Origin: Closterium sp. Naga37s-1
Lineage: Eukaryota; Streptophyta; Zygnematophyceae; Desmidiales; Closteriaceae
Length of the DNA: 64,000 bases
Assembly (NCBI GenBank): GCA_947471745.1
Contig: CANJKZ010000010.1
Coordinates: 2,575,501 to 2,639,500 of the forward strand
Direction of reading: 5' to 3'
Shown: positions 20,718 to 33,100 of the stretch, in pieces
How positions within the stretch are numbered: the first letter of the stretch is position 1
How the letters are laid out: each line of letters begins with the position of its first letter
Made by a program: the position numbers and the translations under genes
The notes under the pieces: model-generated
What the model saw: only the letters and a program-made list of their open reading frames with translations
Database searches by the model: none
What the model was told of the DNA's origin: nothing

Positions 20718-22822
20718 TGGGTGCAAATTCACATTGCAGGACATTCTGCTGTCTGTTTGTACGAGTATGCGTGTGGGAATGCATTTGGGTATAAACAAAA
20801 TGTTCGTGTGTTTGATTGTTTTTGTTGGTGTAAGTGCCTAATAAACTCAAGCTATTAAGACTTTATCAAACTTAAAACCTCTCCTCGGGCACCTCCAAGG
20901 GTCCTTGGGTGACTGGTACAAGACCAGCCCCTATCCTCGGGTCCGAGTTTGTAGAGAGAGGGATCAAGAATGACTTAGTCAAAACAACAAGAGTACCTTG
21001 AACGTCGCGCAGCGTATCGTGCAGACCGTCGACCGGATTAAGCTGAGAATCTCCTATATCGAAGCTCACTCCAAGAGCTTTAAAGTAAGCCAAGTTGCCT
21101 CGCGAAAAGTTCTGCCATTACGAAGTTATGGCTCGGACAGCGTTTGCCTAGCGTTGGAGTGCTAGCGTACTAGCGTTGACTCGGGTAGCATTCCGCCGTC
21201 GCACCGCGTAGAAACGAAATTCCAGGAAGGGAGGAAATCGCTTGAATCAAATTGACTATATTTAGGTACAAACAGAGAAGGAACAAATAGCTCTAGCAAG
21301 CAAGGACCTTGGGAATCAACCTGGGAACAACCAGGGATGATCCCAAATAATTCCAAGCAGCAGAACCAACCTGGCTGGACAAAACAGCAGGTGGTAGGTT
21401 GGTAAACAACCTCTGGTTCTGTTTTTCCAACCTGGGAAAACAACAACCAGGTTCAGGTCCTGAAAAACAGAACCTGATTTGTCTTTGCCCAACCAGCCAA
21501 ATGCTGGTTCCGCTGGTTTCCCCTGGCCCTGTAGCAAGCAGATACAGACAAACAACATCCAACCTTCACCTAAATTGTACCTCTATAGTGCCTGCCCTGC
21601 TACACTATAGTCAACCAACCAAAACAGTACAATCTCGTCCTTTCTGCTTGTACTGTTCATAGCGCGTACAATGTTGTGCCGAAGCGCACATTGCGCGAGT
21701 ACCTGCAAACGCATCAAGCGAAAATTGCGAAAGCCAAACAAACACACGAACATTCCATTCACATCCAAATACATTCGCACACGCATACTCGTACCAACAG
21801 ACGGCAGGATGTCGTGCAATGTGAATTTGCACCCAACAGTTTTCGCAGTTTTTGCTTGATGCATTTGCAGGTATTCGCGGAATGTGCGCTTTGGCACAAC
21901 ATAGTACGCGCTATGATGCAAACAGCAAGGACAAGCTCGCAAAGGAACCCAAGATGGAAGCTTTGTGGTTGTGTTGAATTGATTGCGCAGATTCAGTTCT
22001 ATCCAACTCAAAATTGTACTGTTTTGTTTGGTTGACTATAGTGTAGCAAGGCAGGCACTATAGGGGTACAATTTAGGTGAAGATTGGATTGTTTGTCTGT
22101 ATCTGCATGCTGCAGGGCCAGGGGAAACCAGCGGAACCAGCATTTGGCTGGTTGGGCAAAGGCAAAACAGGTTCTGTTTTTAGGACCTGAACCTGGTTGT
22201 TGTTTTCCCAGGTTGGTAAAACAGAACCAGAGGTTGTTTACCAACCTACCACCTGCTGTTTTGTCCAGCCAGGTTGGTTCTGCTGCTTGGAATTATTTGG
22301 GATCATCCCTGGTTGTTCCCAGGTTGATTCCCAATGTCCTTGCTAGCTAGAGCTATTTATTCCTTCTCTGTTTATACCTGAATATAGTCAATTTGATTCA
22401 AGCGAATTCCTCCCTTCCTGGAATTTTGTTTCTACGCAGTGCGACGGCGGAATGCTACCCGAGTCAACGCTAGTACGCTAGCACTTCAACACTAGGCAAA
22501 CGCTGTCCGAGCCATAACTTCGTAATGGCAGAACTTTTCGTGAGGCAACTTGGTTCATTTTAAAGCTCTTGGAGCGAGCATCAATATAGGAAATTCTCAG
22601 CTCAATCCGATCAACGGTCTGCATGATACGCTGCGCGACGTTCAAGGTACTCTAGCTGTTTTGACTAAGTCCCTCTTGATCCCTCTATCTACAAACTCAG
22701 ACCCGAGGATAGGGGCTGGTCTTGTACCAGGCACCCAAGGACCCTTGGAGGTGACCCCGAGGAGAGGTTTTAAGTTTGATAAAGTCTTAATAGCTTGAGT
22801 TTATTAGGCCCTTACACCAACA
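20718..22822 (+). mobile_element. 5' LTR of copia-A element A2, containing a nested LTR
   Basis: Plus-strand LTR-A made of 20718-20822 and 21839-22822, split by a minus-strand LTR-A. It ends with CACCAACA and is followed by the primer-binding site at 22826. Confidence 0.88.
20823..21838 (-). mobile_element. Solo copia-A LTR nested in a copia-A LTR
   Basis: 1,016-bp LTR-A in reverse, TGTTGGTG...ACCCAACA. It is flanked by GTTTT at 20818-20822 and again at 21839-21843, a clean 5-bp target duplication. No internal sequence is present, so it is a solo LTR that entered another LTR of its own family. Confidence 0.92.
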
Positions 22823-22825
22823 AGC

Positions 22826-22837
22826 TGGTATCAGAGC
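22826..22837 (+). promoter_or_regulatory. A2 primer-binding site
   Basis: TGGTATCAGAGC, three bases after the LTR end, complementary to initiator-Met tRNA. Confidence 0.9.
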
Positions 22838-22868
22838 TGCGTTATAGTGATCCTCGATATAGGTAGCT

Positions 22869-23640
22869 ATGGCGGGCAACACCTCGACGGAAGCTGGTGA
22901 ATCTTCAGCCCAAGATTCTGGTGTTTCAGCGCCAAGGGGATCGCGAACAAACCAGGGCTACCTGGTCAAGGAGGTGCTGAAAAACTTCACCGTCGAGATG
23001 TTCAATGGTGAGGGCTATGATGATTGGGCCTGGAAAATGCAATTGTATTTCCGTAGATCGGCTTGCTGAAACTAATGATTGGGGAGGAGCCTAGACCGAG
23101 TGACCCCGCGCTGCAGGAAGATTGGGATGAGCGCTCCTCGGCTGGCTACTATTTGATGTCGCAGAGTTTGGAGCTGAACCAGCGTCACCACGTTATGCAC
23201 CTGCTGCCGGAGGTTGAGTGCGGTCCGAAGGCGTGGACCTTGTTGAAGGAGCTGCACGCCCCGACCTCCGTTTTTGCGACGTTGATGCTGGAGCGGGAAC
23301 TGTCCGCGTAGCGCCTGAGCGAGGGAGAGCCGGTGCAACCTGTCCTGGACAAGATGCGCGACCTCTACGCGAAGTTGGCGACCGCGGGAATCACCTACCC
23401 GGAACAAACCAAGTGCCTGAAAATGCTCTCGCTGCTGCCGGAAGCGTGGCTTCAATTCACGAGCGGATTGAGCCTGCCGCAGAACCAGAGCTCGTGGACA
23501 CTCGAGTGGGTGCGGACAAAGATTCTGGAGGAGGACTTCCGTCGCCGCCAACTGAGGGGTGGAGACGACGGCAGCAGCGGCTATGGGATGCAAGGAAGCC
23601 GACGTGGCAGAGGACGTGGCATGGTGGGGGGCAGGCTGGA
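22869..23640 (+). pseudogene. A2 gag
   Basis: Copia-A gag starting MAGNTSTEAGESS and containing the same blocks as the 17795 copy (EGYDDWAWKMQLYF, LNQRHHVMHLLPEVECGPKA, CLKMLSLLPEAWLQFT). Broken; part of A2. Confidence 0.85.
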
Positions 23641-23674
23641 GAGGGGTCTGCATCCCAGGGGGAGTGCAATGCCG

Positions 23675-25550
23675 TTGGAGGGGTTGGTGTGAAAGTGTCG
23701 GCCAGATCTGGGGAGACGGATTGGGCAATGGCACACCGACGCTTGGGCCATGTGGCAATGCCCTTGTTGAAGCAGTTGGAGAAAGATGGAGCCGTTAAGG
23801 GTCTGAAGCTGAACGGACAGCCACCTGATGAGAATTGTGAAATTTGTTTGCTCTCAAAGTTTACCCGTTTCCCCTTCCATAGTGTGGCTGGCAGGAGCAA
23901 GAAGCCGTTGGAGCTGGTCCACATGGACTTGGTGGGGCCGCTGCCGGTTCAGGGGCACAAGGGGGAGCGGTACTTTCTGACCATAGTGGATGATTGGAGC
24001 AGGCTTATGTGGGCATATCCGCTGAAGCAAAAGGACCACGCCGCCTCTACGATACGCGAAGATTGGCTGCCATTCGTGGAGAAGCAAGCGGAGTGTGTGG
24101 TGAAGCGGATTAGGACAGATCGGGGTGGTGAGTTCCTTGGAGCTGAGATGACGGCCTGGCTCAAGAAGCAGGGCATCCAGAGGGAGCTGACCACGGCTTA
24201 CATCCCACAGTCTAACGGTGTAGCAGAACGGGCGAACCGGACAATTCTGGAGACAGCTAGGGTGCTGCTCATAGAGTCTGGGCTGCGCAACTTGATGTGG
24301 CCCCATGCTGTTCGGCACGCTACCGTCGCTAGGAACAGGGTACTCACAAAGGTTGGGGATGACTCGTGGGTGCCGTTGGAGAGGTGGCTTGGGAGGAAGC
24401 CGCCGGTGGACATGCTGAGGGTGTTCGGTTGCATGGCAGTCGCCCACGTCCCCAAGACCTACCGCAATAAGTTGGGGACGAGTGCAATATGGTGTGTGCA
24501 TTTGGGGCTGGCTGGTGAGAGCAAGGGATGGCTGCTGTGGGAACCTTCCAAGGGTGTGTTGTTTGACAGCAGGGATGTGAAGTTTGTTGAGGGCATGATG
24601 TATGGGAGCTGGGAGAAACAGCCGGAGGCCAGGGTGTTCCAGCAAATGGAGCAGATCACCATGCAGCTGGACCTGACTCCTAGTGTGTGGGAGGAGGGAG
24701 AGGAGGCAGCTGCAGAGGGTGGTGATGGAAAGAAGATACAGGAGGCACCTGCTGGTGGAGAAAATGATGTGGAGACTAGCACTGGTGGAGCTGCTGGATC
24801 TGAGGGGGGAGAGCAGCAGCAGGGGAAAACTAAGAAGCCGAAGGGTGTCGTCATGAAGGGATGGGAGACACCCGTCTCCAGGCCAGGACGTACTCGTATG
24901 GCTACTAAGAAGCTGACTGCAGGAGCTGATGTAGCAGAGCAGCAGCTTGGGACCAAGGAGGCATTGCTGATTCTACCGCATGGCTATGATCCGGATGAGG
25001 AGGATGAACCTGCCTACTGTTTTCTTGCCCCTGCACCAGAGGAACCAGCTAGCATGGAGGAGGCATTAGCTGGACCAGATAGGGAGAAGTGGCTGGTTTC
25101 CAGGGATGCTGAGTACCAGAGCCTGCTAGAGAATGGGACATGGGAGCTGGTGGTGCTGCCTGAGGGGAAGAAAACCGTACAGTGCAAGTGGGTGCTAAGG
25201 ATCAAGACCGATGACAAGGGACAGGTCACCATCTACAAGAGTAGGCTGGTGGCTAAGGGGTTTATGCAGAAGGAGAGCGGGACTTCAATGAGATCTTTGC
25301 TCCCACTGCCAAACCCCCTACCCTTCGTGTCTTGTTGGCAGATGCAACCGTTAGTGGGAAATTCATCATTCAGATGGATATATCAACGGCATTCCTCAAT
25401 GGGATTTTAGAGGAGGATGTGTACATGACACAGCCGCCTGGGTATGAGGATGGTACAGGCAGGGTGTGCAAGATGAAAAAGTCCATCTACGGCTTGAAGC
25501 AGGCACCACGCTGCTGGTACCAGAAGTTGGCAGCTGTTTTAGAGATGTGA
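23675..25550 (+). pseudogene. A2 integrase and start of reverse transcriptase
   Basis: In order: GAG-pre-integrase with the zinc-binding HRRLGH and CEIC pair (23.73-23.86 kb), then the DDE integrase core with D in VHMDLVGPLP, D in RTDRGGEFLG and E in NGVAERANR (23.92-24.25 kb). The integrase C-terminal region runs to about 24.6 kb. An acidic, glycine-rich spacer follows, then RT from PASMEEALAG (25.05 kb) through SRLVAKGF and QMDISTAFLNG to YGLKQAPRCWYQ. Integrase would join the cDNA to host DNA. The spacer stays unusually open across all A copies. Part of a broken element. Confidence 0.88.
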
Positions 25551-25565
25551 TTCAGGACCAGCAGC

Positions 25566-26657
25566 TGTTGGGCGCACATTCACATTGCACGACATCCTGC
25601 CGTCTGTTTATATGAGTATGCGTGTGCGAATGCATTTGGGTGTGAATGGAATGTTCGTGTGTTTGTTTGCTTTTGCAAATTTCGCTTGAATCATTTGCAG
25701 GTACTCGCGCATTATGCGCTTCGGCACAACATTGTACGCGCTATGAACAGTACAAGCAGAAAGGACGAGCTCGCAAAGGAACCCAAGATGGAAGCTTTGC
25801 GGTTCGGTTGAATTGATTGTGAAGATTCAGTTCTATCCAACTCGAAATTGTACTGTTTTGTTTGGTTGACTATAGTGTAGCAGGGCAGGCACTATAGGGG
25901 TACAATTTAGGTGAAGGTTGGATGTTGTTTGTCTGTATCTGCTTGCTACAGGGCCAGGGGAAACCAGCGGAACCAGCATTTGGCTGGTTGGGCAAAGACA
26001 AAACAGGTTCTGTTTTTAGGACCTGAACCTGGTTGTTGTTTTCCCAGGTTGGAAAAACAGAACCAGAGGTTGTTTACCAACCTACCACCTGCTGTTTTGT
26101 CCAGCCAGGTTGGTTCTGTTGCTTGGAATTATTTGGGATCATCCCTAGTTGTTCCCAGGTTTATTCCCAAGGTCCTTGCTAGCTAGAACTATATATTCCT
26201 TCTCTGTTTGTACCTGAATATAGTCAATTTGATTCAAGCGAATTCCTCCCTTCCTGGAATTTCGTTTCTACGCGGTGCGACGGCGGAATGGTACCCGAGT
26301 CAACGCTAGTACGCTAGCACTCCAACGTTAGGCAAACGCTGTCCGAGCCATAACTTCGTAATGGCAGAACTTTTCGCGAGGCAACTTGGCTTATTTTAAA
26401 GCTTTGGAGTGAGCTTCGATGTAGGAAATTCTCAGCTTTATCCAGTCGACGGTCTGCACGATACGCTGCGCGACGTTCAAGGTACTCTTGTTATTTTGAC
26501 TAAGTCATTCTTGATCCCTCTCTCTACAAACTCGGACCCGAGGATAGGGGCTGGTCTTGTACCAGGCACCCAAGGACCCTTGGAGGTGACCCCGAGGAGA
26601 GGTTTTAAGTTTGATAAAGTCTTAATAGCTTGAGTTTATTAGGCCCTTAGACCAACA
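25566..26657 (+). mobile_element. Solo copia-A LTR inserted in copia-A RT
   Basis: 1,092-bp plus-strand LTR-A, TGTTGGGCGC...GACCAACA, flanked by GCAGC at 25561-25565 and 26658-26662. The host sequence on both sides is RT of A2, as comparison with A4 (58.92 kb) shows, so this is a later insertion of the family into itself, reduced to a solo LTR. Confidence 0.93.
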
Positions 26658-27668
26658 GCAGCTGTGATGAGAACCTCTTTCTCAAGGGGGAGGGGGAGAA
26701 GCTGGTGCTGTTTCTGGTCTATGTGGACGAGATTCTTCTCTTTAGCAGCAGCATGAAGGAGATCCGGAATGTGCAGCAGCAGCTGATGGAGAACCTTGGG
26801 GAGGGATCCAGATCACAGGTGGTTGAAGCTGCACCAGGAGAAGTTCATCAAGGAGCTGGGAGAGAAGTATGGGATTGAGAATGAGCGCAGGGTTGCAACT
26901 CCCCTGCCAGCAGAATTCAAGCTTGTGAAGGCTGCAGAGGATGAAGGGGTTGAAGCCGAGGAGCAGCAGCAATTTAAGTCCTTGGTGGGCAGCCTCTTGT
27001 ATGCAGCAGTTCACACGAGGCCCGACATCTCTTTCTCTGTTGGGCAGCTGGCTAGGGTGCTGCAGAATCCATCAGAGGAGGAGGTGGATGCAGCTGAGCG
27101 TGTGGTGTTCAATACTCTGACCCAAGCATTGGAGTTCAATACTCCGCATCTGCACAGGTGAAGCAGAAAGGGGTTGAGGTGCTGAAAGAGAAGGGTTTCT
27201 GAGAAGGCAAGCTCTTTCTCACTTGCTTTACAGATGCTACGTGGGCTTCTGAGAAGGAGGACTCCTCATCTGTGGGAGGATACATCTGTGTAGTTGGGGG
27301 AGGACCTGTTAGTTGGAGGTCAAAGAAGCAGACGGAGACGGCACTTTCTTCCGTGGAATCAGAGTACATGGCGATGTTCCATAGGGTGAAGGAGGTGATT
27401 TGGCTGAGGAGGCTGTTAGAGGAGATTGGCCAGGAACGCTGTGCTTCATGGGTTCAATAAGCACATGCGTATCAAGTGGCACTGGCTGCGTAAGGAGGTG
27501 AAGAGGGGGACGGTGAATCCGATCTACATCAAGACTCACCAGCAGCCAGCAGACTTCCTCACCAGGAGGCTTGCGGATGAGCCTCATTGGCGTTGTGTGC
27601 GCATGAGTGGAATGAGCATAAACTAGCACGGAATGATGGGGATGCAGCCGGCAGGCTGAGGGGGAGTG
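26658..27668 (+). pseudogene. A2 RT end, RNase H and polypurine tract
   Basis: Continues A2 after the solo LTR: LVYVDEILLFS-type catalytic block, LHQEKFIKELGEKYG, TRPDISFSVGQLA, RNase H with GGYICVVGGGPVSWRSKK and LSSVESEYMAMF, KHMRIKWHWLRKEV, THQQPADFLT and the terminal RMSGMSIN. A purine tract (GGCTGAGGGGGAGTG) precedes the LTR at 27669. Broken. Confidence 0.85.
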
Positions 27669-28742
27669 TGTTGGGTGCAAATTCACATTGCACGACATCC
27701 TGCCGTCTGTTTGTACGAGTATGCGTGTGCATGCATTTGGGTGTGAATGGAATGTTCGTGTGTTTGTTTGCTTTCGCAATTTTCGCTTGATGCATTTGCA
27801 GGTACTCGCGCAATGTGCGCTTCGGCACAACATTGTACGCGCTATGAACAGTACAAGCAGAAAGGACGAGCTTGCAAAGAAACCCAAGATGGAAGCTTTG
27901 CAGTTCAACTTACTTGATTTCGCAGATTCAGTTCTATCCAACTCGAAATTGTACTGTTTTGTTTGGTTGACTATAGTGTAGCAGGGCAGGCACTATAGAG
28001 GTACAATTTAGGTGAAGGTTGGATGTTGTTTGTCTGTATCTGCATGCTACAGGGCCAGGGGAAACCAGCGGAACCAGCATTTGGTTGGTTGGGCAAAGAC
28101 AAAACAGGTTCTGTTTTTAGGACCTGAACCTGGTTGTTGTTTTCCCAGGTTGGACAAACAGAACCAGAGGTTGTTTACCAACCTACCACCTGCTGTTTTG
28201 TCCAGCCAGGTTGGTTCTGCTGCTTGGAATTATTTGGGATCATCCCTGGTTGTTCCCAGGTTGATTCCCAAGGTCCTTGCTAGCTAGAGCTATTTATTCC
28301 TTCGCTGTTTGTACCTGAATATAGTCAATTTGATTCAAGCGAATTCCTCCCTTCCTGGAATTTCGTTTCTATGCGGTGCGACGGCGGAATGCTACCCGAG
28401 TCAACGCTAGTACGTTAGCACTCCAACACTAGGCAAACGCTGTCCGAGCCATAACTTCGTAATGGCAGAACTTTTCGCGAGGCAACTTGGTTCATTTTAA
28501 AGCTCTTGGAGCGAGCTTTGATATTGGAAATCGACGGTCTGCACGATACGTTGCGCGACGTTCAAGGTACTCTTGCTGTTTTGACTAAGTTCCTCTTGAT
28601 CCCTCTCTCTACAAACTCGGACCCGAGGATCGGGGCTGGTATTGTACCAAGCACCCAAGGACCCTTGGAGGTGACCCCGAGGAGAGGTTTTAAGTTTGAT
28701 AAAGTCTTAATAGCTTGAGTTTATTAGGCCCTTACCTCAACA
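27669..28742 (+). repeat. Copia-A LTR shared by A2 and A3
   Basis: 1,074-bp LTR-A. On its left it has the A2 polypurine tract (so it acts as a 3' LTR), and on its right a primer-binding site and gag (so it acts as a 5' LTR). This arrangement is expected after recombination between LTRs of one or two copies. Confidence 0.9.
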
Positions 28743-28745
28743 AGC

Positions 28746-28757
28746 TGGTATCAGAGC
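28746..28757 (+). promoter_or_regulatory. A3 primer-binding site
   Basis: TGGTATCAGAGC, three bases after the LTR end. Confidence 0.9.
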
Positions 28758-28788
28758 TGCGTTATAGTGATCCTCGTTTTAGGTAGCT

Positions 28789-29851
28789 ATGGTGGGCAAC
28801 ACCTTGACGGGAGCTGGTGAATCTTCAGCCCAAGATCCTAGCGGCAGCCAAGATTCCTGTGTTTTAGCGCCAAGAAAAGCGCGAACAAACCAGGGCTCGC
28901 TGGTCAAGGAGGTGTTGAAGAACTTCACCGTCGAGAAGTTCAATGGTGAAGGCTATCATGATTGGGCCTGGAAAATGCCACTCTATTTCCGTCAGATTGG
29001 ATTGCTGAAACTAATGATTGGGGAGGAGCCTAGACAAAGTGACCCAATGCTGCAGGAAGATTGGGACGAGCGCTCATCGGCTGGCTACTATTGAATGTCG
29101 AAGAGTGTACAAGCTGAACCAGCGTCACCACGTAATGCGCTTGCTGCCGAAGGTTGAGTGCAGTCCGAAGGCGTGGACCGTGTTGAAGGAGCTGCACGCC
29201 CCGGCCTCCGTTGTTGCAACGTTGATGCTGGAGAGGGAGCTGTCCACGTTGCGCCTGGGCGAGGGAGAGCCAGTGCAACCTGTCCTGGACAAGATGCGCG
29301 ACCTCTATACGAAGTTGGCGACTGCGGGAATCACCTACCCGGAGCAGACCAAGTGCTTGAAGATGCTCTCGCTGCTGCCTGAATCGTGGCTTCAATTCAC
29401 GAGTGCATTGAGCATGCCGCAGAACCGGAGCTGGTAAATGCTTGAGTGGGTGCGAACAAAGATTCTGGAGGAAGACTTCCGTCGCCGCCAACTGAGGGGT
29501 GGAGACGACGGCCGCAGTGGCTACAGGATCCAAGGGAGCCGACGTGGCAGAAGACGTGGTTTTGTGCTGGACGCGGTGCAAAGAAGGACGACGACTCCAA
29601 CGACCAACAAGGAGATATTGGTTGGGATCGCGGTGCGAAATCTGGACGTGGAGGCAAGTCGGTGCTGGTGGCAAAATGAAAGGGAGTTGCTGGTATTGTG
29701 AGAAGGAGGGGCACCCCTGGTTTTTGTGGTATAAGAAACCAGATGGATGGACCCCCGAGAATCGTCACCAGGATGGCGGCGCGCGGAGGAACCAGAAAAA
29801 CAGCGCAAACATGGTCGCCGATTCGTCCGACAACAACCCGAAGAGCAACGT
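28789..29851 (+). pseudogene. A3 gag with zinc knuckle region
   Basis: Copia-A gag beginning MVGNTLTGAGESSAQ, with blocks homologous to the other copies and a CWYCEKEGHPWF knuckle around 29.69-29.73 kb. Its end at 29851 joins copia-D. Broken, with several breaks. Confidence 0.8.
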
Positions 29852-30131
29852 AACGAGCCTTGAAGCCTCGAGCAACGTAACGAGCCTTGAAGACAGGCGG
29901 AGAACCCGGCGGCCGCTTCACCCTGAAAATCCACATGCCAGTGACGATGTTCGCCCCAGGTGGGGGAACCTCGTCGACGTAGGTGCCTGTGGACTTCCAG
30001 GAAGCCATCTCTGCGTCCATGGCTGACTGCCACTGTGAGGAGTAGGGACCCTCGATCGCCTCAGCGTACGATCGAGGAGTCGGGATGTCTGGTGCATCCG
30101 GGTCTCCCTCAGGGGCAATCAGCATGGACAC
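29852..30131 (-). pseudogene. Copia-D reverse transcriptase, N-terminal part
   Basis: PRSYAEAIEGPYSSQWQSAM, DAEMASWKSTGTYVDEVPPP and GMWIFRVKRPPGSPPVFKAR match the start of copia RVT_2, with the typical W-A-M-D-E and K-R-P-G-P-K-A-R-V-A-G blocks. The element ends here against gag-A at 29851. Confidence 0.8.
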
Positions 30132-30155
30132 GAGATGGGGCGCAGCGGCTGCAAG

Positions 30156-33100
30156 TCACTCAAGGTCCTCCTGTCTGTCCTCAAGGACGTCCGTGCTAAG
30201 AGCACACTCACCCCCGACGGACGGAGGACAGACAGACTCAGACTCAGCAACAAGACTGGCAGCGTAGTCTAGACGACAGCGAGCAGCAAAGTCGACAAGC
30301 TCAGCAACTAGGGCAGACGCAGCAGCCGACTCAAAAGAAGGGTCAGTGACAGCAGTGGCCAGGAGACACGTGACAGTAGGACTGGCAGCACGAACGGAGT
30401 CAGACTCCGGGTCAGCAAGGGTAGGAAGAGAGGACGGAGGAGGAGACGGCAGAGGGACACGCTGTGGAGCAGTGGAGGGACACAGTGACATCCGGTGGGT
30501 GCCAGGGACAGGTGGCGGACACTCACGTGGTACACGGCGACTAGCGCAAGCAGTACGAATAGGTGACACAGGACGGGACACATGTGACACAGGACGAGAC
30601 TCAGGCTCACGACGCTCTGTAAGCCCGCCTGTCGGACCAGTGTAGGGAGAAGGACCAGGAAGCGGCGAGGCAGGCGGTAGCAGTGATTGCGATTGGACAG
30701 GCGAAGGACACTCTACGGAGGGAGGATGACTAGGAGGAGGCGGCTGACCAAGAACCTGCTGAAGGAGCGGAACGAAGTACGGCCGCGGCCGTGAAGTGCC
30801 CCCAGCAGCAGCAGAGACAGCACCAGAACCTCCAGCAGCTCCAGCAGAACCTCCAGCAGCTCCAGCAGCACCTCCAGCACCTCCAGCAGTACCTCCAGCA
30901 GCTCCAGTACCTCCAGCAGCTCCAGCAGCACCTCCAGTACCTCTAGCAGTACCTCCAGCAGCTCCAGTACCTCCAGCAGCACCAGCAGCACCTCCAGTAG
31001 CTCCAGGACCTCCAGCAGCTCCAACACCTCCAGCAGCACCAGCAGCACCAGTAGCACCAGCAGGAGCTCTTGGACCTCCAACAGCAGTAGGGTCTCCAGC
31101 GGGCTGCACCTCAACACCGGGAGCTCCACTCCGGAGGCTGCAGCGCCGAGCGTACCACTCACGCAGCTGCTGTGAAGAAGGAGCGCCAGCAGGCGCAGTA
31201 CGGTCAGTCTCAAAGCCCCCAGCCTCAGCACCTCTAGGCGCAACACCCCCAGTCGCAGTACCTCCAGGCTCAGCACCCGCAGTCTCCGCACCCCCAGTCT
31301 CAGCACCCCCAGTCTCAGCACCCCCAGTCTCAGCACCCTCAGTCTCAGCACCCCCAGGCTCAGCGCCCCCAGAACCAGCACCCGCAGGCTCAGCGCCCCC
31401 AGACCCAGCACCTCGCACAGGACCAGAGTCAACAGCTACCTCGACAGGCTCGACCGGGTCTACCTGGGAAACACCTGAGGGAGCAGGACCGTGGGGAGGG
31501 AGGGGGTCTACCGAAGCAGCACCTGGCGTGAGGAAGAGCGGCGGAGGGGGGAGCGGGGCAGTGCAGTAGGGGAAGAGACGGTAAAAGGGTACCGACTCGT
31601 CAAAGGTGACGTCCTGAGAGGCGAAGACTCGGCGCGAGGTGGGGTGGTAAAACTGCCAGCCAGGCGCGTCAGGGACAAAGCCAAGGAAGACACAGGGAAC
31701 GGCACGGGAGGAGAGCTTGTCCGCGGACGTATCGCGGACAAAGGCTCGACATCCCCAGACTCGGAACACCGACGCATCGCCAACCTCCCCCGTCCAACGC
31801 AGGGTAGGCGAGGTCTCCGGAATAGAGACACGGGGCCAGAGGTTGAGCTGATGCGCGGCGTACTGCACTGCAAACGGCCACAGGAAATGGGGGGCAGCCG
31901 CATGGATCATGGAGGTACGAGCGACCTCCATGACAAGACCAATGCGGCGCTCAGCAATCCCATTCTGCTGTGGAGAGGCCGGGAGCGTGAACGACTGGGT
32001 GATGCCGTGCTCCGCACAGTAGGCTGCCAAGAGGTCAGAGGAAAACTCGCCACCTCTGTCAGAGTGCAGACGCAGGACTGGAAAGTCCGACTGGAACCGC
32101 TGGCGGAGCTGGAGACGAGCAGCGCGGATCCAGGGGATCAAGACATCAGGGACCTCACCCTTGGTACGCAAGGGGAAGACCGTGGTATAGCGCGTGTAGT
32201 CGTCGACGACCAGCAGAAAGTACCGCTCGTGGCCCTGTCCCCGAACGCGGGCGGGGCCCCACACGTCCAGGTGGAGAGTCTGCAGGGGAGCCTCTGTGGG
32301 AGGGAACGAGGAGGAGTGAGGAGCGGCGCGCTGCCGCCCCTCGACACAGGGAAGACAGGGAGGAGCAGGCGAGGGTGGGAGGGGAGGGAGAACCCTGGGA
32401 AGACCAGAGACAAGGTACCTGGAGTGCATGCCGCGAAGGCGCTGCACTGACGGGTGACCAAGGCGGTGGTGCCAGAGGACAGTCCTGTGTGACAGGGAGC
32501 GACACGAGAAGGGGGCCGACAGCTGACCTGACGCAGACGCAGACGCAGCTACCTGAGGAGACTCAGTGGTCAGTGTGTACAAGTCCGACCCCGGCTGCCG
32601 AGTGAAGGTAGCTAGGTGACGTCCCGTCCGCGCACACGTGCAGTGCGTCACACGCTCGTAGGCCGGGGTGAACTGGTGAACACCCGCGTCCTGGAGTGCG
32701 GAACCCGCCACCAAGTTCGTAGAGAACGAGGGGAGGTAGAGGCCCGACAGCGTGCCAGACGAGACAGCAGGACAAGGGAGGGCAGTGGTGGAGGTCGCAA
32801 GGACCGGACCCCCTGAGGGGTCAGCCAGAGAGACAGCAACCGGTCGAGGAAGCTGCTGTAGGGCAGTGCGGTCACGAAAGAAACAGCGGGAAGCACCTGA
32901 GTCCAGTGTGAAGGTGTGCAGTGCCTCAGTAGGTGCGGCACCAGCAGACGTAGACGCACTAGCACCTAGGGCAGCAGCCTCACCAGGACCTAGAGCAGTA
33001 GACGCGCTAGCACCTAGAGCTGCAGCCTCACTGGTCCCAATGCCCGGGTCAGGCGGAACACTCCGGTAACAGTCACCCTCAGCACTAATAGTCAATGCAT

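Larger units (their letters stand above)
20718..28742 (+). mobile_element. Copia-A element A2
   Basis: LTR (20718-22822), primer-binding site, gag, integrase, RT and RNase H, then LTR (27669-28742). It contains two later LTR-A insertions (20823-21838 and 25566-26657). The right LTR is shared with a further gag-A at 28789, giving LTR-internal-LTR-internal. The coding parts are broken, with several breaks. Fossil. Confidence 0.85.

Noticed and set aside
23218-25410. 730-codon frame as a single intact protein
   Set aside because: Its first part runs through gag-A in a non-coding phase. Only the integrase, spacer and RT part is real coding sequence.
30796-31569. 257-codon plus-strand frame rich in Pro and Ala
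   Set aside because: It is the exact antisense of the repetitive linker in copia-D. Repeats of GCAGCTCC keep several frames open, and there is no domain.
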